From Pseudomonadota bacterium (GTDB lineage Bacteria; Pseudomonadota; Gammaproteobacteria; Xanthomonadales; Wenzhouxiangellaceae): DNA of 64,000 nucleotides. The stretch covers positions 1,426,001 through 1,490,000 of the forward strand of contig CP053448.1 of assembly GCA_013285445.1 (NCBI GenBank), written 5' to 3'. The notes below the pieces were generated by a model. The model saw only the letters and a program-made list of their open reading frames with translations, searched no databases and was not told the DNA's origin. Shown here piece by piece: positions 8,915 to 19,556 of this stretch; position 1 is the stretch's first letter; each line of letters opens with the position of its first letter. The position numbers were made by a program, and so were the translations under genes.

Positions 8915-10471
8915 ATGGGCAGTCAAGACAGTCGTCGCGATGGACATCGCCTGATTCTGCGCCAGTCGCGTGTCGAGGACTACGATGATATCGCCGAGAT
9001 CATGGATCGGGTCTACAAGGGCCTGGATGGCGCCTGGACGCGGGAGCAGTACGAGTCCCAGGTCACGCGCTTCCCCGAAGGCCAGATCTGCATCGAGGAC
9101 AACGGCAAGGTGGTCGCCGCGGCCATTTCACTGATCGTCAAGTACAGTCGCTGGGGCCAGGATCACCGCTACTGGGACATCGTCGGCAATGGTTACCTGA
9201 CCACCCACGATCCCAAGGGCGACGTGCTCTACGGCGTGGATGTCTTCGTTCACCCGGACTACCGCGACCTGCGCCTGGGCCGGCGCCTGTACGATGCGCG
9301 CAAGGCGCTGTGCGAGACTCTCAACTTGCGCGGCATTGTTGTTGGCGGCCGCATTCCGGGCTACAAGCGCTACGCGGAGGAATTGACGCCCCAGCAATAC
9401 GTGGCGCAGGTACGCGCGCGCGAGCTGGTCGACCCGATCCTGACCTTCCAGCTGGCCAATGACTTTCAGGTCCGGCGCATTGTCAAGGGCTATCTGCCGG
9501 ATGATCGCGACTCGGCCGGTTACGCGGTGTTGCTCGAGTGGGTCAACATCTACTATGACGAGGGCGAGCAGAAAATGATCGGTGGCCGGCCGTCCGACGT
9601 TCGGGTCGGTGCCGTGCAGTGGCAGATGCGGTCGATGAAGACCCTGGAGGACCTCTACAGCCAGATCGAGTATTTCGTCGATGCGGTATCCGGCTATCAG
9701 GCTGATGTCGTGCTGTTTCCCGAGTTCTTCAATGGCCCGCTGATGGCGCCCTGGAACGACCAGGGACCGGCCGAAGCCGTGCGCCAGCTGGCCGGCTATA
9801 CCGAAGCGATTCGTGACCAGATGCTCAAGCTGGCGGTGTCTTACAACATCAATATCATCGCCGGATCGATGCCGGAATACGACGGCGAGCGGCTTCGGAA
9901 CGTGTGCTACCTGCTCCGGCGCGACGGCACCTGGGATCGGCAGTACAAGGTCCACGTCACGCCCGACGAGGTTGCCTACTGGGGACTGAAAGGCGGCGAC
10001 AAGGTACAGGTGTTCGATACCGACTTCGGGCGCATCGGAATCCTGATCTGCTACGACGTCGAGTTTCCCGAGCTGCCGCGGCTGATGGCCGATTCGGGCA
10101 TGAACATTCTGTTCGTGCCCTATTGGACCGACACCAAGAACGCCTATCTGCGGGTGCGACGCTGTGCCCAGGCACGCGCAATCGAGAACGAGTGCTATGT
10201 CGTCATTACCGGTTCGGTCGGCAACCTGCCGCGGGTCGAGAATATGGACATGCAGTATTCTCAAGCGGCGGTGTTCACGCCCTCGGACTTCGCTTTCCCG
10301 CACGACGCGGTCGCACATGAGGCGACGGCTAACACCGAAACGATGCTGATCGCCGACCTCGACCTTGACAACCTGCGCGAGATTCGCTCGCATGGCTCGG
10401 TGCGCAATCTGGCCGACCGGCGACTTGACCTGTACGAACTGCGCTGGAAGGATGGGGGCGGAGAACGGTAG
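8915..10471 (+). CDS. GNAT acetyltransferase / carbon-nitrogen hydrolase fusion
   Basis: A 518-residue fusion. The ATG at 8915 is chosen because AGGAG sits just upstream. An N-terminal GNAT domain (about residues 10-215; VFVHPDYRDLRLGRRLYDAR is the acetyl-CoA-binding region) is joined to a nitrilase-superfamily domain (about 225-510). The Glu-Lys-Cys catalytic set is visible in VVLFPEFFNG, RQYKVHVTP and ILICYDVEFPE. Fusions of this type are widespread in proteobacteria but their substrate is not settled; an amide hydrolase or acyl-transfer role in amine metabolism is plausible. It is monocistronic and divergent from the kinase gene. Confidence 0.92.
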   Translation: MGSQDSRRDGHRLILRQSRVEDYDDIAEIMDRVYKGLDGAWTREQYESQVTRFPEGQICIEDNGKVVAAAISLIVKYSRWGQDHRYWDIVGNGYLTTHDPKGDVLYGVDVFVHPDYRDLRLGRRLYDARKALCETLNLRGIVVGGRIPGYKRYAEELTPQQYVAQVRARELVDPILTFQLANDFQVRRIVKGYLPDDRDSAGYAVLLEWVNIYYDEGEQKMIGGRPSDVRVGAVQWQMRSMKTLEDLYSQIEYFVDAVSGYQADVVLFPEFFNGPLMAPWNDQGPAEAVRQLAGYTEAIRDQMLKLAVSYNINIIAGSMPEYDGERLRNVCYLLRRDGTWDRQYKVHVTPDEVAYWGLKGGDKVQVFDTDFGRIGILICYDVEFPELPRLMADSGMNILFVPYWTDTKNAYLRVRRCAQARAIENECYVVITGSVGNLPRVENMDMQYSQAAVFTPSDFAFPHDAVAHEATANTETMLIADLDLDNLREIRSHGSVRNLADRRLDLYELRWKDGGGER

Positions 10472-10717
10472 CCCGACCTGTCGCGGATGCGACCGCGACC
10501 TACGAACACGGTCCGCACGCAGGTCGGGGCCGCGTCCCCGACGGACGAGCCCCGGGGTCGGCACGCATGGCGGGACATCCATCGACCTTTCGGGAAACCC
10601 GCGCAACCGTGGACGCCGGGGGTTCGGATATCTCGTCTAAGGGCTATAGGCGAAAATGGGAATGGGTTAAAGGGGGCGCTGTTATCATTGGTGGACCACT
10701 CGAGCAGGAGCGAAACA

Positions 10718-11056
10718 ATGAGCGGTATCACCTGGGGAATCATTGGCCTGGTCGCGGGGCTTGCGGCGGGTGCGGGTGCAGTCTGGCTGCTGGTCGCGCG
10801 CCGCGCGCAATCGCCTTCGGTCACTGAGCTCAAGGCAGAAAACGAACGATTCCGCGAGGAGGTCAACGCGCACTTCGTGCAGACCGCCGCGCTGATCAAT
10901 CAGCTCACCGACAGCTACAAGGCGGTATTCGACCACCTGAGCGATGGTGCTGATCGACTTGTCGACAAGGACGCAGTACGCGAGCGCATGCCGCAGGTCA
11001 GCGGTCGGGAAGTGCGCCTCAAACACATCGGCGCGCCGGCCGACAGGGACGATTAG
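10718..11056 (+). CDS. zapG: ZapG/YhcB family (DUF1043) cell-division-associated membrane protein
   Basis: A 112-residue protein from the ATG at 10718 (AGGAG 7 nt upstream). One N-terminal transmembrane helix (ITWGIIGLVAGLAAGAGAVW) is followed by a coiled coil and the DUF1043 hallmark VNAHFVQTAALINQLTDSYKAVFDHL. YhcB/ZapG proteins link envelope growth and division in gammaproteobacteria. The 246 nt upstream hold no gene. The gene converges on the PagL-like gene with a single base between stop codons. Confidence 0.88.
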   Translation: MSGITWGIIGLVAGLAAGAGAVWLLVARRAQSPSVTELKAENERFREEVNAHFVQTAALINQLTDSYKAVFDHLSDGADRLVDKDAVRERMPQVSGREVRLKHIGAPADRDD

Positions 11057-11057
11057 G

Positions 11058-11573
11058 TCAGAACCGCCGTGCGTAGACGAGCGACCAGGACTCGATGCCC
11101 TGATTGGGGTCCTCCAGGCCGGCATTGGAGTAGTGAATCACCCGCACACGCAGGCTGTCGCGGTCGCTGAATCGAATACCTGCGCCAAATCGGTCCTCGA
11201 AGTGCAGCCGTGAGCCCAGTTTCTTGTCGCCGACACGATCGTCGGTAAAGTAAGCGGCACCCAACCCGATTTCCAGAAACGGCTTCCAGCGGCCGCCGAA
11301 CTGGTAGACGAAAACCGGTGAGACCGACACGGTCTGCTGATCGCCGCTCAGGTCGCCCGCCTCCCACCAGGTATACGCGAAACTCCAGTAGCCGGTCAGA
11401 TGGCCGGCGTCGCGCTCGAACCAGCGCTGCTCCCAGTCGAGACCCAGTGCGATACTGGCCGTGTTCTGTCCCTCGCTGGTTACGCCGGGTGCAAGCAGCA
11501 CTTCGGCGGCTTGGGTCCCGATTGCGGGCGCCAGGCTTGCTATCGCGAACAGCGACAGGGTTCGCAGGTTCAT
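11058..11573 (-). CDS. PagL-like lipid A 3-O-deacylase
   Basis: A 171-residue outer-membrane beta-barrel protein starting at the ATG at 11573, with a signal peptide ending near GTQAA. The C-terminal part holds the PagL active-site signature: His-Ser in VIHYSNAGL and a Glu in GIESWSLVYARRF, with the terminal Phe typical of barrel proteins. PagL removes the 3-O-acyl chain of lipid A at the outer membrane. The barrel-strand pattern (YWSFAYTWWEAGDL, VFVYQFGGRWKPFLEIGLGAAYF) matches the family, and the length is near the usual 170-190 residues. Confidence 0.85.
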   Translation of the reverse strand: MNLRTLSLFAIASLAPAIGTQAAEVLLAPGVTSEGQNTASIALGLDWEQRWFERDAGHLTGYWSFAYTWWEAGDLSGDQQTVSVSPVFVYQFGGRWKPFLEIGLGAAYFTDDRVGDKKLGSRLHFEDRFGAGIRFSDRDSLRVRVIHYSNAGLEDPNQGIESWSLVYARRF

Positions 11574-11621
11574 GGGTCGGGCTCCAAGGGTGAAAAACGC
11601 CGCCACATCATAGTCAATCCA

Positions 11622-12032
11622 CTAGCCGAATTGCGAGCGCAACAGCGATCGAATCCGTTCCCGGGTGCTGCGGAAACGCGCCAGCATGTCTTCGCCAGAC
11701 AGCGCAGCGTCGTCGGTCGCCGGGTCCGGAATCGGCCAATGCAGGTGCTCGACGCCCGGCGGCAGGGCAGGGCACACTTCATCGGCACATAGCGTGATGA
11801 CCAGGTCCAGGCTGGCCGGATCGAAAACCTCGACGGATTTCGAGCGGTGATGCGAGATGTCGATGCCGATCTCGGCCATGGCCTTCACTGCCCAGGGGTT
11901 GACTGTGGCCGGCCGCGAGCCGGCGCTCATTACCTCGGCCCGGTCGCCGAGCGTGTCGCGGGCGAGGCCCTCGGCCATCTGGCTGCGCGCCGAGTTGGCC
12001 ACGCAGAGAAACAGAATGCGCTGCCTGTTCAT
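11622..12032 (-). CDS. arsC: Arsenate reductase, LMW-phosphatase (thioredoxin-coupled) type
   Basis: A 136-residue protein starting at 12032, overlapping the stop of the transporter gene by ATGA. It has the CX5R phosphatase loop ([11 protein letters not shown]) near the N-terminus, the redox cysteines in LCADEVCP, and the family's WPIPDPA aspartate loop. It reduces arsenate to arsenite for export by the adjacent ACR3 transporter. It is the last gene of the arsR-acr3-arsC operon. Confidence 0.92.
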   Translation of the reverse strand: MNRQRILFLCVANSARSQMAEGLARDTLGDRAEVMSAGSRPATVNPWAVKAMAEIGIDISHHRSKSVEVFDPASLDLVITLCADEVCPALPPGVEHLHWPIPDPATDDAALSGEDMLARFRSTRERIRSLLRSQFG

Positions 12033-13105
12033 TGGCCGGCGTCCCGTGCCTGTTTCGCGGCATCGTCGAACCACCGGCGCTTGAGCCACAGCGCCACGGT
12101 GACCAGGCCGATCAACACCGGCACCTCGACCAGCGGGCCGATGACGGTGGCGAACGCCACCGGGGAGGACAGGCCGAAGGCGGCAATGGCCACGGCGATG
12201 GCCAGCTCGAAATTGTTGCTCGCCGCGGTGAAGGCGATGGCGGTTGTGCGCGGGTAGTCGGCCTCGATCAGCTTGCCCATCCAGAAGCTGATGATGAACA
12301 TCAAGACAAAGTAGATCACCAGCGGCACGGCGATGCGCAGCGCATCGAGCGGCAGCCCCAGCACGGCCGATCCCTTGAACGCGAACATCACCGCGACAGT
12401 AAACAGCAGCGCGAACAGCGTGATCGGCCCTGTTGCGGTCACAAATACGTTCTCGTACCAGTCGGTGCCGCGGCGCCTGATCAGGATGCGACGGCTGAAG
12501 TAGCCAGCGGCAAACGGGATGCCCAGATAAACGAGGACGGCCTGGGCGATGGTTCCGAAGCCAACATCAATCACGCTGCCAGCCAGGCCGAACAGCGGCG
12601 GCAGCACGGCCAGGAAGAGCCAGGCGTAGAGGCTGAAGAAGATGAGCTGGAAAATCGAATTGAAGGCGACCAGGGCAGCTACGTACTGGTTGTTACCGCC
12701 GGCGAGCTGGTTCCAGACAATCACCATGGCGATGCAGCGCGCCAGGCCGATCAGGATCACGCCGGTCATGTACTCGGGATGGTCGCGCAGAAACAGCACC
12801 GCCAGGGCGAACATCAGCACCGGGCCAATCAGCCAGTTTTGCACCAGCGACAGCGCCAGCACACGCTTGTCGCGAAAAACCAGCGGCAGCTCCTCGTACT
12901 TCACGCGCGCCAGCGGCGGGTACATCATCAGGATCAGCCCGGCGGCAATGAGCAGGTTGGTGTGGCCGATCGACAGCTCGTCCAAAGCTGCCGGTAAGCC
13001 GTCGAGGACGCTGCCCAGCACGGTGCCGATGGCCATGGCGGCAAAGATCCACAGCGTCAGGTAGCGGTCGAGAACAGACAGCCGCTTGCGTGGCGAATGG
13101 CTCAT
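12029..13105 (-). CDS. acr3: ACR3-type arsenite efflux transporter
   Basis: A 358-residue, ten-helix membrane protein of the ACR3/bile-acid transporter superfamily. The conserved helix-4 cysteine is seen in [19 protein letters not shown], and the substrate-linked helix 9 Glu region in [17 protein letters not shown]. It exports arsenite across the inner membrane using the proton motive force. It lies 20 nt after arsR and overlaps arsC by 4 nt. Confidence 0.93.
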   Translation of the reverse strand: MSHSPRKRLSVLDRYLTLWIFAAMAIGTVLGSVLDGLPAALDELSIGHTNLLIAAGLILMMYPPLARVKYEELPLVFRDKRVLALSLVQNWLIGPVLMFALAVLFLRDHPEYMTGVILIGLARCIAMVIVWNQLAGGNNQYVAALVAFNSIFQLIFFSLYAWLFLAVLPPLFGLAGSVIDVGFGTIAQAVLVYLGIPFAAGYFSRRILIRRRGTDWYENVFVTATGPITLFALLFTVAVMFAFKGSAVLGLPLDALRIAVPLVIYFVLMFIISFWMGKLIEADYPRTTAIAFTAASNNFELAIAVAIAAFGLSSPVAFATVIGPLVEVPVLIGLVTVALWLKRRWFDDAAKQARDAGQ

Positions 13106-13125
13106 GTAAATTCCACGGGATGGAT

Positions 13126-13407
13126 TCAGCAGCAGTCGCGTACCCGACCAAGCAGTTCGGCCAGCTCACCCATGTGCTCCGACGACAGTGCATAGCGCAC
13201 CCGCGGGCGTTCGAACTGGGCGACGACGATGCCCGCCTGCTTGAGGATGCGCATATGCTCGGAAACGGTCGACTGGGCCAGACCGACCTCGTCGACGATA
13301 TCTCCGCCAATGCATTGCTCGCGGTCGAGCAGCAGGCGCACGATTCTCACCCGCGCCGGGTGGGCCAGCGCGCGGGCGACTTCGGCAATCCTGTTATCGA
13401 TGGGCAT
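13126..13407 (-). CDS. arsR: ArsR-family arsenic-responsive repressor
   Basis: A 93-residue winged-helix protein: [49 protein letters not shown], then a wing. It has one Cys in the REQCIGG segment and a C-terminal Cys pair (RDCC), resembling ArsR variants that bind arsenite through C-terminal cysteines rather than the classical CVC helix. It should repress its own operon until arsenite binds. A dyad that could be its operator lies just upstream. Confidence 0.9.
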   Translation of the reverse strand: MPIDNRIAEVARALAHPARVRIVRLLLDREQCIGGDIVDEVGLAQSTVSEHMRILKQAGIVVAQFERPRVRYALSSEHMGELAELLGRVRDCC

Positions 13408-13420
13408 CCACAGATTCGTC

Positions 13421-13438
13421 TATCGTCGATCATCGATA
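13421..13438 (-). promoter_or_regulatory. Candidate ArsR operator dyad
   Basis: An 18-bp imperfect inverted repeat (TATCGTCGA / TCATCGATA; 7 of 9 positions pair) lies 13 nt upstream of the arsR start codon, where an autoregulatory operator is expected. The assignment comes from position and symmetry only. Confidence 0.4.
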
Positions 13439-13669
13439 TTATAGCGCGATTGCCTCGGCACGGACACCATTGTCGTGATGAAGGCAATCTTCCCCCGGCA
13501 CTTGAGCAGAGCCGATCGCTACGACCGAGAGTATGGTCTGGCCCGGGCGGTCGGAAACGTCGAGGGAATAAATTACCTTGCACAACCGTCAGTCCTTATC
13601 GAAGGCGCCGAAACTGACGCCTGCAGCGTCTCCAAGAGGCGAAATGACTCCAAAAAAAAGGATCAAAGC

Positions 13670-14998
<1,329 letters not shown>

Positions 14999-15091
14999 TC
15001 GCTACCCCTGGTCGTAGCCGGCCGACGGGTGTCTGGAAGGGATAGGCGCGCAAGCGCCACACCAACACAGGCAACAGCGGTTGTCCACGTG

Positions 15092-15117
15092 CCCGCCCGG
15101 CAGTCCGGGCGGGTTTT
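15092..15117 (+). terminator. Rho-independent terminator
   Basis: A perfect 9-bp GC stem (CCCGCCCGG / CCGGGCGGG) with a 4-nt loop (CAGT) is followed by TTTT. It lies about 95 nt after the poly-Asp protein gene and just before the peptidase gene, so the two are probably separate transcripts. Confidence 0.8.
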
Positions 15118-15158
15118 CCAGTAGTATTGGCGCCACTTGAAATGAATCGAGTTCGGAT

Positions 15159-17435
15159 ATGTCAGATCAACGCCAGGCACCCGTCTGCCTCATTCTGGTA
15201 GTGCTCGCCGGCCTGGCTCTGGCTGCGGGTCAGCCAACAGACCTGATCGCCGCGTCCCGCCTGCCGGCGTCCGGAACAGTTAGCATGATGATTTCGACCG
15301 ACCGCATCATTCGCCAAACAGAGGACGACGCCGAGGACGACGCTGAGGACGACGCCGAGGACGATGCCGAGGATGACGCCGAGGATGACGCCGAGGACGA
15401 CGCCGAGGATGACGCCGAGGACGATGCCGAGGATGACGCCGAGGACGATGCCGAGGACGACGCCGAGGATGACGCCGAGGACGACGCCGAGGACGACGCC
15501 GAGGATGACGCCGAGGACGACGCCGAGGACGACGCCGAGGACGATGCCGAGGATGACGCCGAGGATGACGCCGAGGACGATGCCGAGGACGACGCCGAGG
15601 ATGACGCCGAGGACGACGCCGAGGACGATGCCGAGGATGACGCCGAGGACGACGCCGAGGACGACGCCGAGGACGATGCCGAGGATGACGCCGAGGATGA
15701 CGCCGAGGACGATGCCGAGGATGACGCCGAGGATGACGCCGAGGATGACGCCGAGGACGATGCCGAGGATGACGCCGAGGATGACGCCGAGGACGACGCC
15801 GAGGATGACGCCGAGGACGACGCCGAGGACGATGCCGAGGACGATGCCGAGGATGACGCCGAGGACGACGCCGAGGACGATGCCGAGGATGACGCCGAGG
15901 ACGATGCCGAGGACGATGCCGAGGACGACGCCGAGGATGACGCCGAGGATGACGCCGAGGATGACGCCGAGGATGACGCCGAGGACGATGCCGAGGACGA
16001 TGCCGAGGACGATGCCGAGGATGACGCCGAGGATGACGCCGAGGATGACGCCGAGGACGACGCCGAGGACGACGCCGAGGACGATGCCGAGGATGACGCC
16101 GAGGATGACGCCGAGGATGACGCCGAGGATGACGCCGAGGACGACGCCGAGGACGACGCCGAGGACGACGCCGAGGACGACGCCGAGGACGACCCCGGAG
16201 ACGACTCGGAAGACGATTTCGACGATGATGATGTCGATGTCGACGATGACCGCGACGGCGACAGGGAAGAGCTTGGCGATGATCTGAGCGATGCGATCAT
16301 CGACGCAGCGGTCGATGACACCGTCGATATTGTGTTCAATGAAGCGGGCGATCTGATCAGCAGAAGCGAACTGATCGTGCTGATGCCGCAAGATGAGCTG
16401 GAGCAGCTGGAGCGCTTCACCGGCTACAGGCAGTTGGCCAGCGAAGCGCTGCCCGGCCTGAACAGCCACCTCGTCCGTCTCCTGGTGCCGGAGTCGGTTG
16501 GGCTGGAGCATGCCCTGGCCAGTTTGCGAGCGCTGTTGCCGAATGCGGCCGTCGATTACAACCACAGTTACGAGGTCAGCCGGAGCAGGCCGGTCACGCC
16601 GACATCCCGGAATCCCGCCCTGGCGGGCGCGCGCTACAGACCCGCCAGCATTGATGATGCTCAGCAATACGCTATCGGCATGATCGATAGCGGCGTGATG
16701 GTTGATCACGTTTCGCTGCGCGAGGCAAGCATCACAACGCGCTCGTTCCTTGCCCGCAATCAGTCATCTGTTCCGGGTCACGGCACGGCGGTGGCCTCGC
16801 TACTTGTGGGCAACTCGCCCGAAGTCAGGGGTATCGCCCCGGCGGTCCGGCTGCACGCTGCAGAGGTATTCTTCATGGAGCCGGGCTTCGGGTTGATTGG
16901 CACCAGCCACAGCCTCATCCAGGCTCTGAACTGGCTGATGGAAGGCCAGGTTCGCGTCGTCAATCTTGCCCTGGCCGGCCCCGATAATCGAGTGCTGGAG
17001 CAGTCATTGCGCCTGGCCCGGGAAAAAGGCGTCTTCATCGTGGCGGCGGCTGGCAACGATGGACCTGCCGCCCCACCCAGATTTCCTGCTGCGTATGAAA
17101 CTGTCCTGGCTGTAACCGCCATCGACTCCCTGAATCGCCCTTATCTGAGAGCCGGTCGAGGTGACCACCTTGATTATGCCGCCCCCGGTGTGGACCTGGT
17201 GGTTGCGGACCCTTCGTCGGCAAACGGCTACCGCCGTGCAACAGGTACGTCTTACGCGACGCCTTTCGTGACTGGGCTGATCATCCACCACTTGTCGCGA
17301 ATGCCGCTTGAAGCGGTCGAGTTGCAGTCACTGCTGGACGCAGATGTCGTCGACCTCGGGGAGCCCGGTCCGGACCCCGTTTTCGGCCGCGGCCTCATCG
17401 GCGCCAGCCTGCTGGTTGGCCATGCGACAAGGTAG
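15159..17435 (+). CDS. Subtilisin-like (S8) serine protease with giant AEDD repeat
   Basis: A 758-residue exported protein. After a hydrophobic signal/anchor (LILVVLAGLALAAG) and a short linker, about 290 residues are one EDD plus 72 copies of AEDD, then a DD-rich spacer. A propeptide-like region (about 370-490) precedes the S8 catalytic domain. The triad is complete: Asp510 in MIDSGVM, His541 in GHGTAVASLL, Ser698 in TGTSYATPFVTG, with the oxyanion-region AAAGNDGP. It is therefore likely active. The repeat could bind Ca2+ or keep the protease extended from the surface. Length without the repeat (about 470) is normal for the family. Confidence 0.9.
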   Translation: MSDQRQAPVCLILVVLAGLALAAGQPTDLIAASRLPASGTVSMMISTDRIIRQTEDDAEDDAEDDAEDDAEDDAEDDAEDDAEDDAEDDAEDDAEDDAEDDAEDDAEDDAEDDAEDDAEDDAEDDAEDDAEDDAEDDAEDDAEDDAEDDAEDDAEDDAEDDAEDDAEDDAEDDAEDDAEDDAEDDAEDDAEDDAEDDAEDDAEDDAEDDAEDDAEDDAEDDAEDDAEDDAEDDAEDDAEDDAEDDAEDDAEDDAEDDAEDDAEDDAEDDAEDDAEDDAEDDAEDDAEDDAEDDAEDDAEDDAEDDAEDDAEDDAEDDAEDDAEDDAEDDAEDDAEDDAEDDAEDDPGDDSEDDFDDDDVDVDDDRDGDREELGDDLSDAIIDAAVDDTVDIVFNEAGDLISRSELIVLMPQDELEQLERFTGYRQLASEALPGLNSHLVRLLVPESVGLEHALASLRALLPNAAVDYNHSYEVSRSRPVTPTSRNPALAGARYRPASIDDAQQYAIGMIDSGVMVDHVSLREASITTRSFLARNQSSVPGHGTAVASLLVGNSPEVRGIAPAVRLHAAEVFFMEPGFGLIGTSHSLIQALNWLMEGQVRVVNLALAGPDNRVLEQSLRLAREKGVFIVAAAGNDGPAAPPRFPAAYETVLAVTAIDSLNRPYLRAGRGDHLDYAAPGVDLVVADPSSANGYRRATGTSYATPFVTGLIIHHLSRMPLEAVELQSLLDADVVDLGEPGPDPVFGRGLIGASLLVGHATR
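15321..16193 (+). repeat. 12-bp coding minisatellite (about 72 AEDD units)
   Basis: Tandem 12-bp units encoding Ala-Glu-Asp-Asp without interruption. Nearly all units are one of three synonymous forms, with the Asp pair written GAC-GAC, GAT-GAC or GAC-GAT; I saw no GAT-GAT unit. The forms are interspersed irregularly. One Ala codon near the start is GCT; the rest read as GCC. The array also leaves long open frames on other frames and strands, which are artefacts. Confidence 0.95.
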
Positions 17436-17517
17436 GTAACACTCAGAACCACTGCGCAGGCCAGACGGCGCCTTCTCCGACCGAAAGCGCTCAGTGCAGA
17501 CTTGTTTCAGTGCTCCC

Positions 17518-17686
17518 CTAGCCCGCATTATTCATGAATTCACTCGCGCCCTTGCTTGCGCCTTGTCCGCACAGCGGATGTTCCTCCCTCGGAAATACAG
17601 CCTGGTATTCCGCTCGGTCGGAAAATCCGCTGTGCGAACAATCCCCTGCGCAATCATCGCGGCGATTCATGAATAATGCGGACTAG
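17518..17686. mobile_element. MITE-like nested palindromic element
   Basis: A 169-bp non-coding element bounded by 22-bp inverted repeats (17518-17539 and 17665-17686, one mismatch). The outermost bases are CTAG on both sides, which could be a 4-bp target duplication. Inside is a second inverted repeat (17569-17583 with 17625-17639, one mismatch) and a small central hairpin near 17590-17615. No transposase is encoded. The right end overlaps the stop codon of the beta-barrel gene. It could be a MITE moved in trans by an IS of the CTAG-targeting kind, or a large bidirectional terminator-like structure. Confidence 0.6.
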
Positions 17687-18714
17687 AAGCTCATTTCGAG
17701 CTGGGCCTCAACGCGATTGTCGTTGTAGTCGGCCGAAGGAAGATTGGAGTCGTGCGAGCGGTGCTGGATGGTCACCAGGCCGGTGAGAGCCTGTGTGATC
17801 GGAAAGTCGAACCGCCCTCGCCAGCGTTGACGGTCGTCATCCCGCCGGACTCCGATCGATGGCGTGACGGCGGCATAGTCTCGTTGTTCCAGGCTCCAAT
17901 CCAGGCGAATGCGCACCGGACGTTCGCCGTACCAATGAAATCGGCGTGACCAACGCAGGTCAATCCGGTGTGCGTCAAAATCGAACTCGTCCGCCGCGGT
18001 GTCTTCACGTTCGAATGCGTAACCCACGACGAAGTAGTTTCTCGTGCCATCGAGAAAGAAATAGAAGTCCGCGTCGCCGGCATTGACGTTGCCGTCCCTG
18101 GCTGGATTGCCGGGAAACGCCTTGTTGCGGTAGTAGTACCCTGCGCGCAGATAGACGCGATCGGTAAGGAAGGTCGTGAAATAGGGCGAAACATGCTGGA
18201 AGTTCAGCAATTCGTCGTTGTCCAGTCGGGCGTGCACAGCATAGCTCCTGACACCGACATCGAATTCTTCGAAGTTCTGCTTCACGCCCAGGCTCAGATT
18301 GTGGATCTGAAGATCGAACTCGGATTGGTCGAAGTAGGATTTCTGCGACAGGCTGTATCCGAGATCGAGATCCGTGCCCTGGCTGAATCGCTTCCCGTAT
18401 TCGATATCCAAGTCGAGCACCGCCGCCATATCGCCCTCGTCGAGACTCTGGTCGAGCTCGTCGACCGTAACCAGGTCGTCGTACTGGAGGCCCGCAGCCA
18501 GCGTGACTTCAATGGGCCACTCGTCTGCTTTCCCGACTTCTCGCGAGGGCGCGGCCTCCTCAGCGGCTGTCTCGTCATCGTCTGTTTCATTCGGTGCCGC
18601 GGTCGCCGTCGCCGTGCCGACAAGGCCGGCCAGGCAGATCAGGCGCATGATTCGCGCCATCGAGGCAGTCCAGGCGCCCGGACAGCGTCCGGGCTGCTGC
18701 ATTGTTGTCATCAT
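17683..18714 (-). CDS. Outer-membrane beta-barrel protein
   Basis: A 343-residue exported protein with a signal peptide (LICLAGLVGTATATA) and a short acidic linker (NETDDDETAAEEAAP). A barrel pattern of alternating aromatic/polar strands follows, ending with the classical C-terminal Phe (VEAQLEMSF). Repeated strand pairs such as VYLRAGYYYRNKAF, RNYFVVGYAFERED and RRFHWYGERPVRIRLDWSLEQRDY resemble surface-lipoprotein-assembly or DUF560-like barrels, but I cannot name the family. It follows the anti-sigma gene by 34 nt, so it is likely controlled by that sigma factor. Confidence 0.75.
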   Translation of the reverse strand: MMTTMQQPGRCPGAWTASMARIMRLICLAGLVGTATATAAPNETDDDETAAEEAAPSREVGKADEWPIEVTLAAGLQYDDLVTVDELDQSLDEGDMAAVLDLDIEYGKRFSQGTDLDLGYSLSQKSYFDQSEFDLQIHNLSLGVKQNFEEFDVGVRSYAVHARLDNDELLNFQHVSPYFTTFLTDRVYLRAGYYYRNKAFPGNPARDGNVNAGDADFYFFLDGTRNYFVVGYAFEREDTAADEFDFDAHRIDLRWSRRFHWYGERPVRIRLDWSLEQRDYAAVTPSIGVRRDDDRQRWRGRFDFPITQALTGLVTIQHRSHDSNLPSADYNDNRVEAQLEMSF

Positions 18715-18748
18715 TGCCTTGTCCTTTCCTGAGCGATACAGTGGCCGG

Positions 18749-19546
18749 TCAGGGTTTTGACCAATCCCGCCGGATCAGCTCGACTTCAGAGTCGCCGACC
18801 ATGATATCGCCGGCCATGTGTTCCACGATATAGCTGTCGAGTACCGAAGAGTCCGGCCCGCTGGCCGCATGAAACTGCCCGGAGTCGGCCAGTGGCGCGT
18901 CGATTCTTTGCAGGAGCACTTCCTGCCAGTCAGTTCCGAGTCGGCATGCGACGACGGCAAAGGATGTTGACTCCCCCTGGTGTGCCACGCGGTATTGCCG
19001 GCAATACCGGCCTTCGGCATGCTCGAAGCTCAACTCGATCCTGGCCAGCGTCCCGTTGCCGAAGGTCACAAGTTCTCCCGATGGCTGACGGTCGAGAAGC
19101 CGCGAGAGCTCCGGATTCGTCGAGGGCAGCGCATCAGCCACGCTCGTATCGGTCCGGCCCTCGTTCGGCCCGGTGCCCCGATCAGGCAACGTCATTACGC
19201 CAATGCCCAGGACGGCCACCACAGCCGTTATCCCCGCCAGCCGCGCCAATCCCGGCAGGGCACCCCCCCTGAAAACGTCGCCGACCAGGCTCGTCCACCA
19301 GGAATGGTCGGGCTCGGCCGCTGGTTCGAGCAATGCGCTGATGGGTTCGGGCACCGGCCGTCTGGAAACTGCATGAAAGCGCGCTCTGAGCAAGCGGTCG
19401 TTGCGAATCATGCGCGCCAGCCGCCTCGTCGACTGCGGATCTTTCTCCATGGCGTGTTCCACAGCACGCATATCGTCGCCATCCAGCATGCCGTCGAGAT
19501 AGGCTGAAAGCATTTCGTCTGTGACTGCCGGTTTGATGTTGCTCAC
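18749..19546 (-). CDS. Anti-sigma factor
   Basis: A 265-residue protein with a GTG start at 19546. The cytoplasmic N-terminus (about residues 1-90; DEMLSAYLDGMLDGDDMRAVEHAMEKDP) matches the anti-sigma helical domain. One transmembrane helix follows (LAGITAVVAVLGIGVMTL), then a periplasmic domain with a Cys pair separated by 26 residues. It is encoded 10 nt after the ECF sigma gene, the usual arrangement for a membrane-bound anti-sigma that releases sigma under envelope stress. Confidence 0.85.
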   Translation of the reverse strand: MSNIKPAVTDEMLSAYLDGMLDGDDMRAVEHAMEKDPQSTRRLARMIRNDRLLRARFHAVSRRPVPEPISALLEPAAEPDHSWWTSLVGDVFRGGALPGLARLAGITAVVAVLGIGVMTLPDRGTGPNEGRTDTSVADALPSTNPELSRLLDRQPSGELVTFGNGTLARIELSFEHAEGRYCRQYRVAHQGESTSFAVVACRLGTDWQEVLLQRIDAPLADSGQFHAASGPDSSVLDSYIVEHMAGDIMVGDSEVELIRRDWSKP

Positions 19547-19556
19547 CTTGCGCTAC

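Noticed and set aside
9128..10606. 492-codon minus-strand frame
   Set aside because: Antisense of the GNAT/nitrilase fusion gene, which has all catalytic residues on the plus strand.
15321..16193. Possible CRISPR array
   Set aside because: Repeats are contiguous 12-bp coding units without spacers.
15162..16709. 515-codon minus-strand frame rich in VVLGVILGV, resembling a membrane protein
   Set aside because: It is the reverse of the 12-bp AEDD minisatellite, which has no stop codons in several frames.
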